Of a stretch of 64,000 nt of DNA, positions 1 through 10,255 are shown piece by piece (within the stretch, counting starts at the first letter, position 1; each line of letters begins with the position of its first letter). The position numbers and the translations under genes were made by a program. The stretch comes from Welwitschia mirabilis (lineage: Eukaryota > Gnetophyta > Gnetopsida > Welwitschiales): NCBI GenBank assembly GCA_051453625.1, contig JBOZIK010000001.1, positions 51,066,605-51,130,604 on the forward strand. Direction: 5' to 3'. The notes beneath the pieces were generated by a model. It was not told the origin of the DNA and made no database searches. It saw nothing but the letters and a program-made list of their open reading frames with translations.

Positions 1-218
1 TTGTAAGGATCTACTATATTTTTTTGTCATCATCGATTACCAAGTGATTAAGTAAAATACTAAAATTTATTAAGGGAAAACTTTAGATAATATTATAAAA
101 ACACTATTAGTGATAAATAGAAAAAGAATGTATTTATAGAGGAATAAGAAGATTAATATTACCTATAGTGATTTCCTTGATCATGAGCTAAAATTCTAGA
201 ATATTTTTATCCAATTAA

Positions 219-460
219 CTAACACTCACTCAAAGGTAAAACCTTGAATTAGATTTCAAGCCAACTTAGTTGTCTTCTTATATTCTATGTTATGCACAAA
301 CCTGTAATAAAACAGTATTATCTAGTAGACTAACACTAACTCAAAGTTAAAACTTTGATTTGGATTTCAATCCAAGCCATTGTAATGCAGGTTCAAGAAG
401 TTCACTAATACTAATTCAATTTTGAAACTTTGAATCGTGTCTAAAGTCAACTTATTTTTA
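219..460. repeat. Three degenerate direct repeats (about 55 bp)
   Basis: Three related stretches begin near 219, 330 and 405. Each starts like CTAACACTAACTCAAAG, followed by an AAACTTTGATT-like core and TTTCAA-CCAA. The spacing is 111 and 75 bp. Copies differ by many point changes. No coding potential was seen; they may be internal repeats of an old LTR. Confidence 0.5.
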
Positions 461-2020
461 AACTTGTTTCTAAAGGATGGGATCCTTTTCTTGATGATCC
501 CATTGACTTCTTACTATAACTTCTTTACATGATCTCATTTCTTTGTTTTTACTTATTTACTTATATTTAAGTGACAATGATTCGGAGGACCTTATTGAGA
601 AGTTTTAAGTTCTCGACAATTCCCTTTGAACCAATTTTTCAGCTCCATACTGGATTCGATGATCTGAGTTCTCGATGACCCTCATTGAATCTTTTTATTA
701 TGGAGAGCAATAAATACTTAAATATGATATTCCATTTTTCAAGCTAATCACTTAAAATTTTTCTTAATGACCTCCTCCTTAGTCTTGATGACCTCCATTG
801 AAAGCTAACACATACCTTCCTTCCATGTTACCTAGCCCACATCAGCTTCCACAATATCCACTTCATGTTAACTAATTTTCTTATTATTCTCCTTGGTACC
901 ATATCATTCAATTTTTCATCCAAGAATAATTTCAATTCAAATTGTTTTTCTAGCAAAAATTTTTAATCTCTCATTAAACATGGGAATTAAATATGAGTAC
1001 AAATTTTAACCTATTTTAAGCAAGAAATAGATAAGTAATTTTACTTTTACTTCTACAATTTACTTTCTTATGAAATTTTATGCTCTCTCATGGTTTATTA
1101 TGCTTATGTATCTTGAATTATGATGGAACCACTCCAAATAGAAATTTCAGATTCATCCTATGTTATTATTTTAAGCATTCAAAAATATGCAAGACTTAAT
1201 GTGGAGATAGAATGAAAACAATTCTATAAAAAGACATTTTTGCAAAAACAATTCTGTGAAAACACATTATGTAGTCTTTCTAAAAGACATGCTTAATGCA
1301 TTGTTTATTAAACACTATTAGTTAAGTAGTTTTTCTTAAAAGCATCTTTCAAATAAGTTTTTATATAATTTTATCTCACTCAAAAACTATAACAATCTGA
1401 TAGAGTAAAAAGTTATTTCCTCATTAGATTTTACAAATGTGCTTTCCAACCCCTACTTAATAGAGTTTAGACAGAGAATTATTAAGTTAGAATGGTATGA
1501 ATGATTAACTATGAATGATAGATTCACTTTAGAATCTTTCTATGCATTTTACAAAAATTTAAGATTTGATGATAATAAAAATGTATTGAAAACAATTATA
1601 AAAAGTAAAAGAATATTAATTACTTAAGAAAACATCACAGAGATGTTGCACTTTATACCTAGAGGTAAATTCATTAAGGATACAAGTAGAAAAGAAAATA
1701 TAAATTTATGTATGAGTCTTCTAGAAAGGGTGGTAGTATAGGACATAATTCTAGTGAACAAGGATTTAGAACCTAAATTATTCATTATCTTAAGAATTGT
1801 ATCTAGTAATTTAGTATCAATCCTTCATAAATAAAAAGATATTACATTACTTGACCTATAGATGATATCTATTGTGAAGTATAAGATAAATAAGACAAAT
1901 ATAAATATTAAAAAAAGAATCTTTTTGGATTTGGTTAGATATACTTTAAAATGAGGAAAGTCAGAACAAGAGGAGTTGGTATACTAAGACCAGGATTTTG
2001 ATCTTTAATAGCCAGAACAT
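461..2020. other. AT-rich intergenic stretch, no gene recognised
   Basis: No convincing coding frame, primer site or LTR end was found. From about 1900 the plus strand starts to look coding-like in short runs broken by TAA and TAG, which may be the worn 5' part of the remnant at 2257-3360. Confidence 0.5.
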
Positions 2021-2128
2021 TAAGTAAAAAGAAAGTTTAATTTCAATCAAATAAGTCCTATGGAGACTAAATATTAAGTAAAAACAAAGTTTCATTCAAA
2101 TCAAATAAGTCCTGTGTAGACTTAACAA
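2021..2128. repeat. 54-bp tandem duplication
   Basis: Two adjacent copies start at 2021 and 2075, each beginning TAAGTAAAAA and containing TCAAATAAGTCCT. They differ at several positions. They lie just upstream of the coiled-coil remnant. Confidence 0.7.
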
Positions 2129-2256
2129 TCCAAAGTTTGTTTGGAGTTAAAGAGTTAAGTCTTCTAAAGGCCACAAGATAAGGAACTTCTTAATGAAACC
2201 TAAGAAAATCCTTTTCCACTCCTCAAATTCTACCTTCACTACTGTCTGCTTTAAGT

Positions 2257-3360
2257 ATGGCCCAAGACCCAACTCAATTCTCTATTAAAGAGCTCCTACC
2301 TTCCCATCCACTACAGTCTAATCAATTCTCTAAAGCACTAAAAGAAGACAAGATTGATAATTCTTGTAGTACTTTAAACTTAGTTAAAGATGAAATTCAA
2401 ACCTATCTCGATAGAAAAAATGAAGTATCAGCATTACAAAATCAATTTGATAATCTAACTATTGAAAATAAATTTTTAAAACAAAAATTAAATCAAGAGA
2501 AAGAAAATATCAAAAGGTTACAATAGAAAATTATCAAAAAGGAGGAAAATATTCAGCTCTCTTATGCTTATAAAAACATGAATAGGAACTTACAGAGGGC
2601 TTATAAACTCATTACTAAATTAGAAACCACTGCCAAAGATAAGAGAGAATTAGATAATTTTCCAAGAGAAAGATTAGACAAGTTAGTATCATTATTGTAG
2701 AATTTGGCTTCAACAAGAAATATGATGCTGAATACATAGAGAATTAATAAAAATTCATAACATTCACACATAATAAAGGACCTCTATCTTTGAGCAAGGA
2801 ATATTTAGATAAAATCTACATAGATATGAGGGATATGAATGAAAAGTTTATGAATATTCATACAAAGGGCTAAAAATATAGACAAAAATGGCTTGAAGTC
2901 CAAAATTCACTTAGATACTACCATTCCATCTTGGGAGCAAATAAGAGACCCATGAATTAAATGGTAAAAGAAAATAAGATTGTTAAAAATTAGATGAGAT
3001 AAGTAAGCTATTCTAGTCAACCTCATCAAGATCCAACAATTAAGCATATGTTTTCAGAAATAAAGAAGGAGATCAGAAGAGCAATGAGTTTAATATAGAG
3101 TATTCCTTTAACCTCTTCAACTTTGATTGATGAGACTAAAAATAAAGTAAAGCTAAGTATTACAAAGGATTTGAAGCAGTCTTATGCAAAGTTAAAGAGG
3201 GATATTAAGGTAAGATGCTTGAAATACACCTAACTTATTATTAAAAATTTAAAAAGAGAGAATATGAGATTACTACAATAATGTCGCTTAATAGAGGTTA
3301 ATTTGGATAAAATAATTGGGTTTGGACATAAAGAATTGATATTTCTATGAAGCTTTGACC
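2257..3360 (+). pseudogene. Coiled-coil protein remnant, 5' part (split by the gypsy insertion)
   Basis: I do not recognise this protein. An ATG at 2257 opens 89 codons rich in Gln, Lys, Glu and Asn, with a heptad-like coiled coil from about residue 50. The same frame continues past a TAG at 2524 (probably a former CAG) for another 58 codons to a second TAG near 2700. After frame changes, coding-like Lys/Glu-rich runs continue to about 3360. There the gypsy element at 3366 interrupts it, and similar coding-like sequence resumes at 12811. Most breaks are TAA or TAG where Gln codons would fit. It could be the gag or accessory gene of an old retroelement, or a decayed host gene; the sequence does not decide. 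Confidence 0.45.
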
Positions 3361-3365
3361 ACTAT
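3361..3365. other. Target site duplication ACTAT (left)
   Basis: ACTAT directly precedes the left LTR at 3366. An identical ACTAT follows the right LTR at 12806-12810. A 5-bp duplication is usual for Ty3/gypsy integration, so the pair fixes both ends of the element. Confidence 0.85.
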
Positions 3366-3534
3366 TATAATGTTCCAATTTACTATTTTTGGATTACCTA
3401 GTATAAAAAGGAACATTTAAAATAACATACTAGGATCCATAATAATAACAAGGAACAATTTAGAGAGAATAAGGCTTTTATTATGGCTAGCAGCAGATTA
3501 CATTTAACATCATTAGCAAACAGCCTTGGACTAG
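3366..3534 (-). repeat. 3' LTR of the gypsy element (visible part)
   Basis: It aligns without indels to 12389-12557. Its outer end reads TATAAT where the other LTR has TGTAAT, a G-to-A change. The inner part lies in the gap at 3535-4424; by the length of the right LTR it should end near 3782. Confidence 0.85.
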
Positions 3535-4424
3535 NNNNNNNNNNNNNNNNNNNNNNNNNNNNNNNNNNNNNNNNNNNNNNNNNNNNNNNNNNNNNNNNNN
3601 NNNNNNNNNNNNNNNNNNNNNNNNNNNNNNNNNNNNNNNNNNNNNNNNNNNNNNNNNNNNNNNNNNNNNNNNNNNNNNNNNNNNNNNNNNNNNNNNNNNN
3701 NNNNNNNNNNNNNNNNNNNNNNNNNNNNNNNNNNNNNNNNNNNNNNNNNNNNNNNNNNNNNNNNNNNNNNNNNNNNNNNNNNNNNNNNNNNNNNNNNNNN
3801 NNNNNNNNNNNNNNNNNNNNNNNNNNNNNNNNNNNNNNNNNNNNNNNNNNNNNNNNNNNNNNNNNNNNNNNNNNNNNNNNNNNNNNNNNNNNNNNNNNNN
3901 NNNNNNNNNNNNNNNNNNNNNNNNNNNNNNNNNNNNNNNNNNNNNNNNNNNNNNNNNNNNNNNNNNNNNNNNNNNNNNNNNNNNNNNNNNNNNNNNNNNN
4001 NNNNNNNNNNNNNNNNNNNNNNNNNNNNNNNNNNNNNNNNNNNNNNNNNNNNNNNNNNNNNNNNNNNNNNNNNNNNNNNNNNNNNNNNNNNNNNNNNNNN
4101 NNNNNNNNNNNNNNNNNNNNNNNNNNNNNNNNNNNNNNNNNNNNNNNNNNNNNNNNNNNNNNNNNNNNNNNNNNNNNNNNNNNNNNNNNNNNNNNNNNNN
4201 NNNNNNNNNNNNNNNNNNNNNNNNNNNNNNNNNNNNNNNNNNNNNNNNNNNNNNNNNNNNNNNNNNNNNNNNNNNNNNNNNNNNNNNNNNNNNNNNNNNN
4301 NNNNNNNNNNNNNNNNNNNNNNNNNNNNNNNNNNNNNNNNNNNNNNNNNNNNNNNNNNNNNNNNNNNNNNNNNNNNNNNNNNNNNNNNNNNNNNNNNNNN
4401 NNNNNNNNNNNNNNNNNNNNNNNN
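3535..4424. other. Assembly gap (890 N)
   Basis: Unknown bases. By comparison with the right LTR, the gap should hold about 250 bp of LTR, the polypurine tract and the end of the integrase region. Confidence 0.95.
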
Positions 4425-4539
4425 AAGTACTTCTTTTATAGTTTTATTTCTTAATTATCTAGATCTAATACCTAGAACTTTTTCTATTTGAACAGTGAAA
4501 GTGAAATTGGGTTTAAGCATGATATGTTATCAGTTCAAG

Positions 4540-5645
4540 CTGTAGTCTTAGTTTCTATCTTTATCATATGGTTTCATAGTACTCACATGAAAAACTAGAC
4601 ATATTTAGGACATTTAGGGAGAAAGCTCTCATTTATATACTAGATCCCCAATCTTTTTAATAATCTTGAAGGGACTGTAGAATCATGGTACTAATTTGTT
4701 ATACTTTACCATTTTCAAAGAGTTTCTTTCTAACTTGATTTGTAACATTACTTGTTCACCTATCTAGAATATGTGGGTTTGATGCTTCTAATCATAATAT
4801 TTCTTATATTTATCTCATGCTATCTGTAGATGGATTTTTATTTTTTTAATCACTTCTTCCATCATTTTTAATTCTAAAGATACTATCTTTTCTAATCTCT
4901 GTGAAGGACCTGATCATGTAATAAGTGTAGAGCAGTTTCTACCATACATTACTTCGAATGGTGAATAGCAAATGGAAGTCTAAAACGTTTGATTATAAAC
5001 AAATTCTTCTAGATGCAGATAGTTCTTTCATTATTTCGGCCTTCCTACTACATAACGCCTTAGATTACATTCCAATGTATGATTTATCCTTTCTATTTGG
5101 ATATCTATTTCTAAGTGATATGTAGTATTAAAACTGAACTTGCTACCCAAGTGGTGAAAAAATCTTTACCAAAATTCAGATAAGAACTTTGGATCTCAAT
5201 CAAACACTATGACCTAAGGTGCATCATGTAATCTAAAAACTTCCTATATGAAATGAATGGCTATTTCTTCTATTGTATTAGTGCTTCAAACTCTGATAAA
5301 ATGAACCATCTTAATTAACCTATCTACACAAATAAAAATTGTATTATTTTATTTATTAGTGAGGGGTAACCCAGTGATGAAATCCATAAATATCTCTTCC
5401 CATTTCCATTGTGATATTCCCAATGACTAAAGGATTCTAGTGGGTCTTCCTTGATTGATTTTCATTTGTTGGCATATAGGATAGTTGTAAATGTATTCCT
5501 TTAAATTTGCCTTCATTCTGGGCCAAAAGTAGTACTTCCACAATTGGTGGTAGTTTCTGATAAATCTCAGATGTCTTGCATAAGGAACTTCATGCAGTTT
5601 AGACATTAGCTTCCTTCTCCTGGGCCTTGTGGAATGCACAATCAT
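4540..5645 (-). pseudogene. Gypsy integrase remnant
   Basis: On the minus strand the zinc-binding region (about 5640-5440) contains HEVPYARH and YYFWPRMK, then YPICQQMK, where the first Cys of the usual C-x2-C is Tyr. The catalytic core follows (about 5410-4950) with MDFITGLPL, VDRLIKMVHFI and the segment around the second catalytic Asp, where the usual S-D-R-D reads F-D-stop-D (CGA to TGA). The C-terminal part (4800-4540) includes a GEQVMLQ-like start and FKIIKKIGD. Integrase would insert the cDNA into the genome; several stops and the lost Cys make it dead. It is the last pol domain before the 3' LTR, as in Ty3/gypsy. Confidence 0.85.
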
Positions 5646-5879
5646 TTTTTTAGGAGGAATCCATCCTCTGAGATCATGTATGTGTCTACTTGCTTTCCTT
5701 CTTAAACCTATTGATATATGTCCTTGAAGTGTGGATCATCAATCAAGAAAGTTTTGAGAAAGATTTATAAGTTAGATGTGACAGTGGTAGCTAACACACA
5801 TCACATCCTACTCAAAGCATTTACTACTTTGTTCTTTTTTTTAGGGGTGTACTATAACTTGAAGTCATATTCTGCAAGT

Positions 5880-6200
5880 AACTCACTCCATCTTCTCTAT
5901 TGCATATTTAGAAGGGGTTGTTTCTGAAAATACTTCAAACTTTTATGATCTATTTTAAGAAGGAATTTGCTTTGCATAAGATAATACCTCCAAACTTTCA
6001 AGGCATGCACTATGATTAATAGTTCCAAGTCATGTATCAAATAGTTCTTCTCATGCTGGTTCAGTTTCCATGATTCATATGCAATCACCTGATTATCTTG
6101 GCTGAGTACAACTTTTATTCCTTAAGTAGAAGCATATGTGGTAACTATAAATGATTTGTTTATGGCTATAACTTCAGGACTAGTGTTGTTATAAGTAGAA
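5880..6200 (-). pseudogene. Gypsy RNase H remnant
   Basis: Minus-strand codons read AYESWKLNQHEKNY, HDLELLIIVHALKVWRYYL and KIDHKSLKYF, the characteristic Ty3 RNase H segment (Y-x-S-x-K-L, HD-x-E, TDH). The TDH aspartate is kept, with Thr changed to Ile. RNase H degrades the RNA template during cDNA synthesis. It lies between reverse transcriptase and integrase; the open stretch is 63 codons and the domain is otherwise broken. Confidence 0.85.
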
Positions 6201-6379
6201 ACTTTAATCTAAGAATTGCCTTCTTGCATTTATGATTAAAGTGGAATGTATTTATTTCTTTGGTTAAGTCTGTTAATGGTGTTGCAATTTGAGAAAATCC
6301 TAGAACAAATTTCCGGTAGAAGCTAGCCAATCCTAAAAAACTTTGTACTTGAGTGGCATCCTATAATTCTAGTCATTCC

Positions 6380-6960
6380 ATTACGGCTTGTATTTTAGCT
6401 AGGTTTATTATAATTCATTTACTACAGATGATATGTCATAGATAACTGATTTATGTCTAAAATAATTAGCATTTGCTTAATTTTACTTTGAATTTATGCT
6501 TGAACAAAACCTATAGAACTTTCTTCAAATGTATAACATGATCATCTTTAGAATACATTAGGATATCATCTAAAAATACAACCTCAAATTTATCCAAGTA
6601 TGGTCAAAAATATCATTCATTAAACTCATAAAATTAGTTGGAACATTTGTAAACCAAAAGGTATTACTAGAAATTTGTAATATTTATATCTTATTCTGAA
6701 AGAAGTTTTGTAGATGTTTTCATCCTTGATATGGATTTGATGGTAGCTAGATTTTAAATTAATCTTTGAAAAGTACTTGCCTTCCTATAGTTGATTTAAT
6801 AAGTCATCGATCTGTGGTAGTGGATATATGTTCTTAATGATTACTTTATTGCATTGTCTGTAGTCAATGCAGAGCCACAAGGTACCATCCTTTTTCTTAA
6901 CAATAACATTGGTGCCCCCTATGATGATACACTAGGACGAATCTTTCCTTTAGTCATCTT
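6380..6960 (-). pseudogene. Gypsy reverse transcriptase remnant
   Basis: Minus-strand reading gives [17 protein letters not shown] near 6895-6845, the conserved early RT motif. VVFLDDILMYS follows near 6585-6550, carrying the catalytic DD as the Ty3-typical FLDD. QIDDLL is seen near 6815. The enzyme would copy the element RNA to DNA. The frame is broken by several stops and small indels. It lies upstream of RNase H in the expected order. Confidence 0.85.
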
Positions 6961-7640
6961 AGTTCTACTACTGAGAAATGATAAGATACTTTGGCTATAC
7001 ATGCTGTACTTTTCTCTTGGGTGATAGCACTTTTAAATCCTCAAATACATTAGAAAATTTCTTTAGTTCTTCTGGTATAGAAGGATATCCTTTATGATCT
7101 TTTACCTGTACTAGAGTAATGAACACCTTTTTTTTTATAGCTTTTGAATTTTTTTTAGGTGAGGTTAAAAATATTTCCTTACTCTTTTCTTTCCCTTTAA
7201 AAATTCGTTTCCCAAATGAATGGAATAGTCACAAGGTTCTTTGATGAAAGTTAATCTGAACATCATATCCAACTAAGAAATGGATTCCTAGAATGGCGTG
7301 GTATTCTCTAACTTATAAGACATAAAACTTATCACTAAATTATAAGTCATGAATGGTAAAAGTAATAAGAGTAGCAGCCTCATCTTGTATAAGACCATTA
7401 CCCCCTGCAACTCCTATGGTGGAGATGGTGAAACGAAATTATGTAATGCACTACTATCAACTAGGAATGAAATAATAAAAGCTAAAATATGATTAGATAA
7501 TTCTAAGATAAAGTATTGATTATTAATCGCACCTATTTAAATGGCAGCATAGATTCTTTTAAATGATATGGGTTAATTTTAAAGAGTTTCAGGCTAATTG
7601 TACAGAGGAACAATAGATGATTATGCTTTGGAAGAATGGT
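6961..7640 (-). pseudogene. Protease and linker region of the gypsy element
   Basis: Position between gag and reverse transcriptase implies the aspartic protease. The minus strand shows coding-like runs such as VGYDVQINFHQRTL (near 7225-7265), but I could not place the D-T/S-G catalytic motif with confidence. The region is heavily mutated. The assignment rests on gene order. Confidence 0.4.
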
Positions 7641-8720
7641 TCCTAGTAATGTGGCCTCTTTTGTGGCATTTATAGTAGGTGAAATTAGTTCTGTATGACT
7701 TCCTTATTGGTAGTGTAGTTAAAGGATGGTGTTTATTTCCATGGTGTTATTAGTCCATCCATCTATTCTCTTATCCTTAGAGATAGTAATTTGTTTTCCA
7801 ATAGGCATCTTCTATAGACTTAATTTCCAAAGTGTATAGAACACTTATAAGTTTAGGTGGCAATGTCCCTATAAAATTATTAACCAACTACTTTTCTAAA
7901 AAATTCTTTTGGTATGTCATAAGGCACTGAAATTCTGATCAATATTGATCTAATGGGCATTTACCTAGGTGTAGGCATTGGAATTTCACCATTTAATCTT
8001 CAATATAATCTTCTGAAATGAACTTCCTTTTAAACTCTTTAATGAAAGTATCTCATGGTATCCTATGTAGGTATTTTTGTTGATACTTGGACCATCATTC
8101 ATGTGCATTTCCTACAAGAAATGTAGTAGCATATATGCACCATCTTTTTAGAGGTATATTTTGAAGTTTGAAATAGCTTACTAATTATTGGATCCAAGAT
8201 ATGGCTTCTTCACTTATTCAAGCCTTTCCTTCATAGGTTTTTAAACATATCATCCTTATAAGTTTCTCTCCTTCTTATTGTTCAATTTTAGAATGATTGA
8301 CTCTATTTGTCAAGAAAGCTTAAATATTGACCTTCATGTTTAATAAACTTATTTAAATGTTTTAAAAGTCCATATTGGCTGTAGAAGTATGTTGTCCTGA
8401 TGTAGATAATAGTTCTTAAGATGCTCTTGGATTGTGTTCTATAGGTCTTTCTTCTAGTCAAGAAAGAAGGCTATTAATCCTATTGGCTAACTATTCATTT
8501 TAGAAGCGGTATTATCAATTTATTCTTCTAGAGTATCAATCCACTCATTGACCATGTTTTCCATGATATGCTAGTTAGTTTAATGTCCTCTTGAATTTAT
8601 ACACCTCTGCCTTATTCTACAAGTATTCTCTTGCTCTCCCTCTACTTTCTCCTCTGATGGCGCTACCTTTTTATAATGTTGCTGGTGATAGTTGGGGACC
8701 TATAACCACTAGGTAGTTAA
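7640..8720 (-). pseudogene. Gypsy gag remnant with damaged zinc knuckle
   Basis: Minus-strand reading gives KRWCIYATTFLVGNAHEWW (about 8150-8095) and FKEFKRKFISEDYIED (about 8050-8000), followed by LDQY and LVNNFIGTLP, the layout of a Ty3 Gag capsid. Near 7690-7650 a zinc knuckle reads YYKCHKRGHITRNH: the first Cys of C-x2-C-x4-H-x4-C is Tyr and the last is His. Gag would form the particle that packages element RNA. Stops are frequent. It is the first gene of the element after a 3.6-kb leader. Confidence 0.75.
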
Positions 8721-8789
8721 GAAAATGGTTAGAGAAAATAGTTTCTAGCATTTACCATAGCAAAATTTCTGACATGACTAATAACTATC

Positions 8790-9625
8790 AATGGGGATCT
8801 ATGTGTTATCGGGCATTCAGGGATGGTGTCGGGAACTCAAGTGTAACATTGAGCACCTATGTGTACTAAGTGTAACATCAGGCCACCAAGTACAATGTCA
8901 TACCATCAAGTGCAACATCAGATCCCTTAAGCCACTAAATAAAACAGGTAATTTCAGAAAGATGATGGAATATTCTAGGCTTGCAGGTTTCAAATGTAAC
9001 GTTGAGAATTCAAGTGTAACGTCGAGCATCCAAGTATAACATCGACCACTCAAGTGCAATGTCGACCACCCAAGTGTAACATCAGATCCTTTTGTATTGA
9101 TGAATAAAAAAAGTGATTTTTAAGAAACGATGAAATATTCTGGGCTTGCAGGTGACAAGTGCAATGTCGAGCATCCAAATATGACATCGGGCACCCAAAT
9201 GTAACATTAACCACTCAAGTGTAATTTCAACCATGCAAGTATGACATTGGGATTCCTTGGATAGGGTAGAATAAGCGATTTCTTTAGAAAACAGTAGAAT
9301 TTGGGCTTGTGAAGGATAAGTGTGATATCAAATACCCAAGTGCGAGATCAGATACCCAAGTGCAATGTCGAGCTTTGAGGGGCTTCGAAGTGTGACATCG
9401 AGTTTAGTGAGACCAATGTAATGTTGGCATTCAAAGTGTGATGTTGACTTTCAAAGTGTAACGTCGGCCTCCAGAGTGTAACATCAACCATCTAGGAGTA
9501 CGATGTCCACCTTCTGGTTTAGCCTCTGAAATGTGACGTCGGCTTCTGAAGTGCGACATCGGCCATCTGAAAGTGTGACGTCAGCCTCTGAAGTACGATG
9601 TTGGCCTTCAGTTCACTGTAGTTCA
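8790..9625. repeat. Minisatellite of about 27 TGACGTC-like monomers
   Basis: About 27 spaced copies follow the consensus AAGTGTGACGTCGGCCACCC (roughly 20 bp), many with CG changed to TG or CA. Three spacers starting GATCC/GATTCC and ending TCTGGGCTTGCAG give a higher-order period of about 170 bp. The palindromic core GACGTC resembles the ACGT-core site of plant bZIP factors, and one copy near 9577 is a full TGACGTCA. The array lies between gag and the antisense gene. Internal tandem repeats are common in plant Ty3 elements. Confidence 0.8.
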
Positions 9626-9918
9626 GGGCCTTAATTTTTTTTCATAGTTAACTAGATTTATTTACATTTAATTGATTATAGTTAATTGTTATTTTAGGAT
9701 TAGGTTAAACCCTAGTCCACCACTGTAAATAATTCTATGGTCCCATCATTTTTTAACTTACTTTTTCACTTACCTCCCTAGTTAAATTAGTAATTCTTTT
9801 ATTTATTCTTCTACTTGTCTCTTTCTTTGATATTTTTATTTTCTTCTTTGCTTTTATTTTAATGTTTTATTTTCCTTTTCTTGTTTTTTTATAGGCCCTT
9901 ACACAACCTGCTTTTGCC
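9626..9918. other. AT-rich spacer before the antisense gene
   Basis: T-rich sequence without a coding frame, between the minisatellite and the TATA box at 9919. It may be upstream promoter sequence of the antisense gene. Confidence 0.4.
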
Positions 9919-9926
9919 TATAAATA
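9919..9926 (+). promoter_or_regulatory. TATA box candidate for the antisense gene
   Basis: TATAAATA on the plus strand, about 330 bp upstream of the open frame at 10256 and about 300 bp downstream of the TGACGTC array. Transcription from here would run against gag-pol. Confidence 0.45.
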
Positions 9927-10255
9927 TGAGTTCTCGCTAGTATTTATAGATGTAATTATTCCTCTAGATAAGGTATGGCTTCCACACTTTACCCTACCAT
10001 TTCTTAGAATTCTACCCATGTCAGGTTTGCAAGTTGGAAATATAGTAATACACTTCATAGAAAGGGTTCTCTTAGATCTTCTCCTCTAATCTCTTTGATC
10101 TCTATGGCTTTCAATCTTTCTATCTTTATTATCCTATCATCCTTTTCATCCTGGATTCCTTGTATTCCTTCTTCGATCCATAAACTGATACCATTACCCA
10201 TCCTCACCATGGCTCAATTTAGATTTGAGAGGAGAGAATTCAACTGGTCTTTAAA

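Noticed and set aside
3483-4454. Open frame running through the 890-N gap
   Set aside because: Its length is made of N; the real bases belong to an LTR and the integrase region. The same applies to frames through the gaps at 39050 and 59270.
8790-9625. CRISPR array
   Set aside because: Monomers are degenerate and almost contiguous, without uniform spacers, in a plant retroelement.
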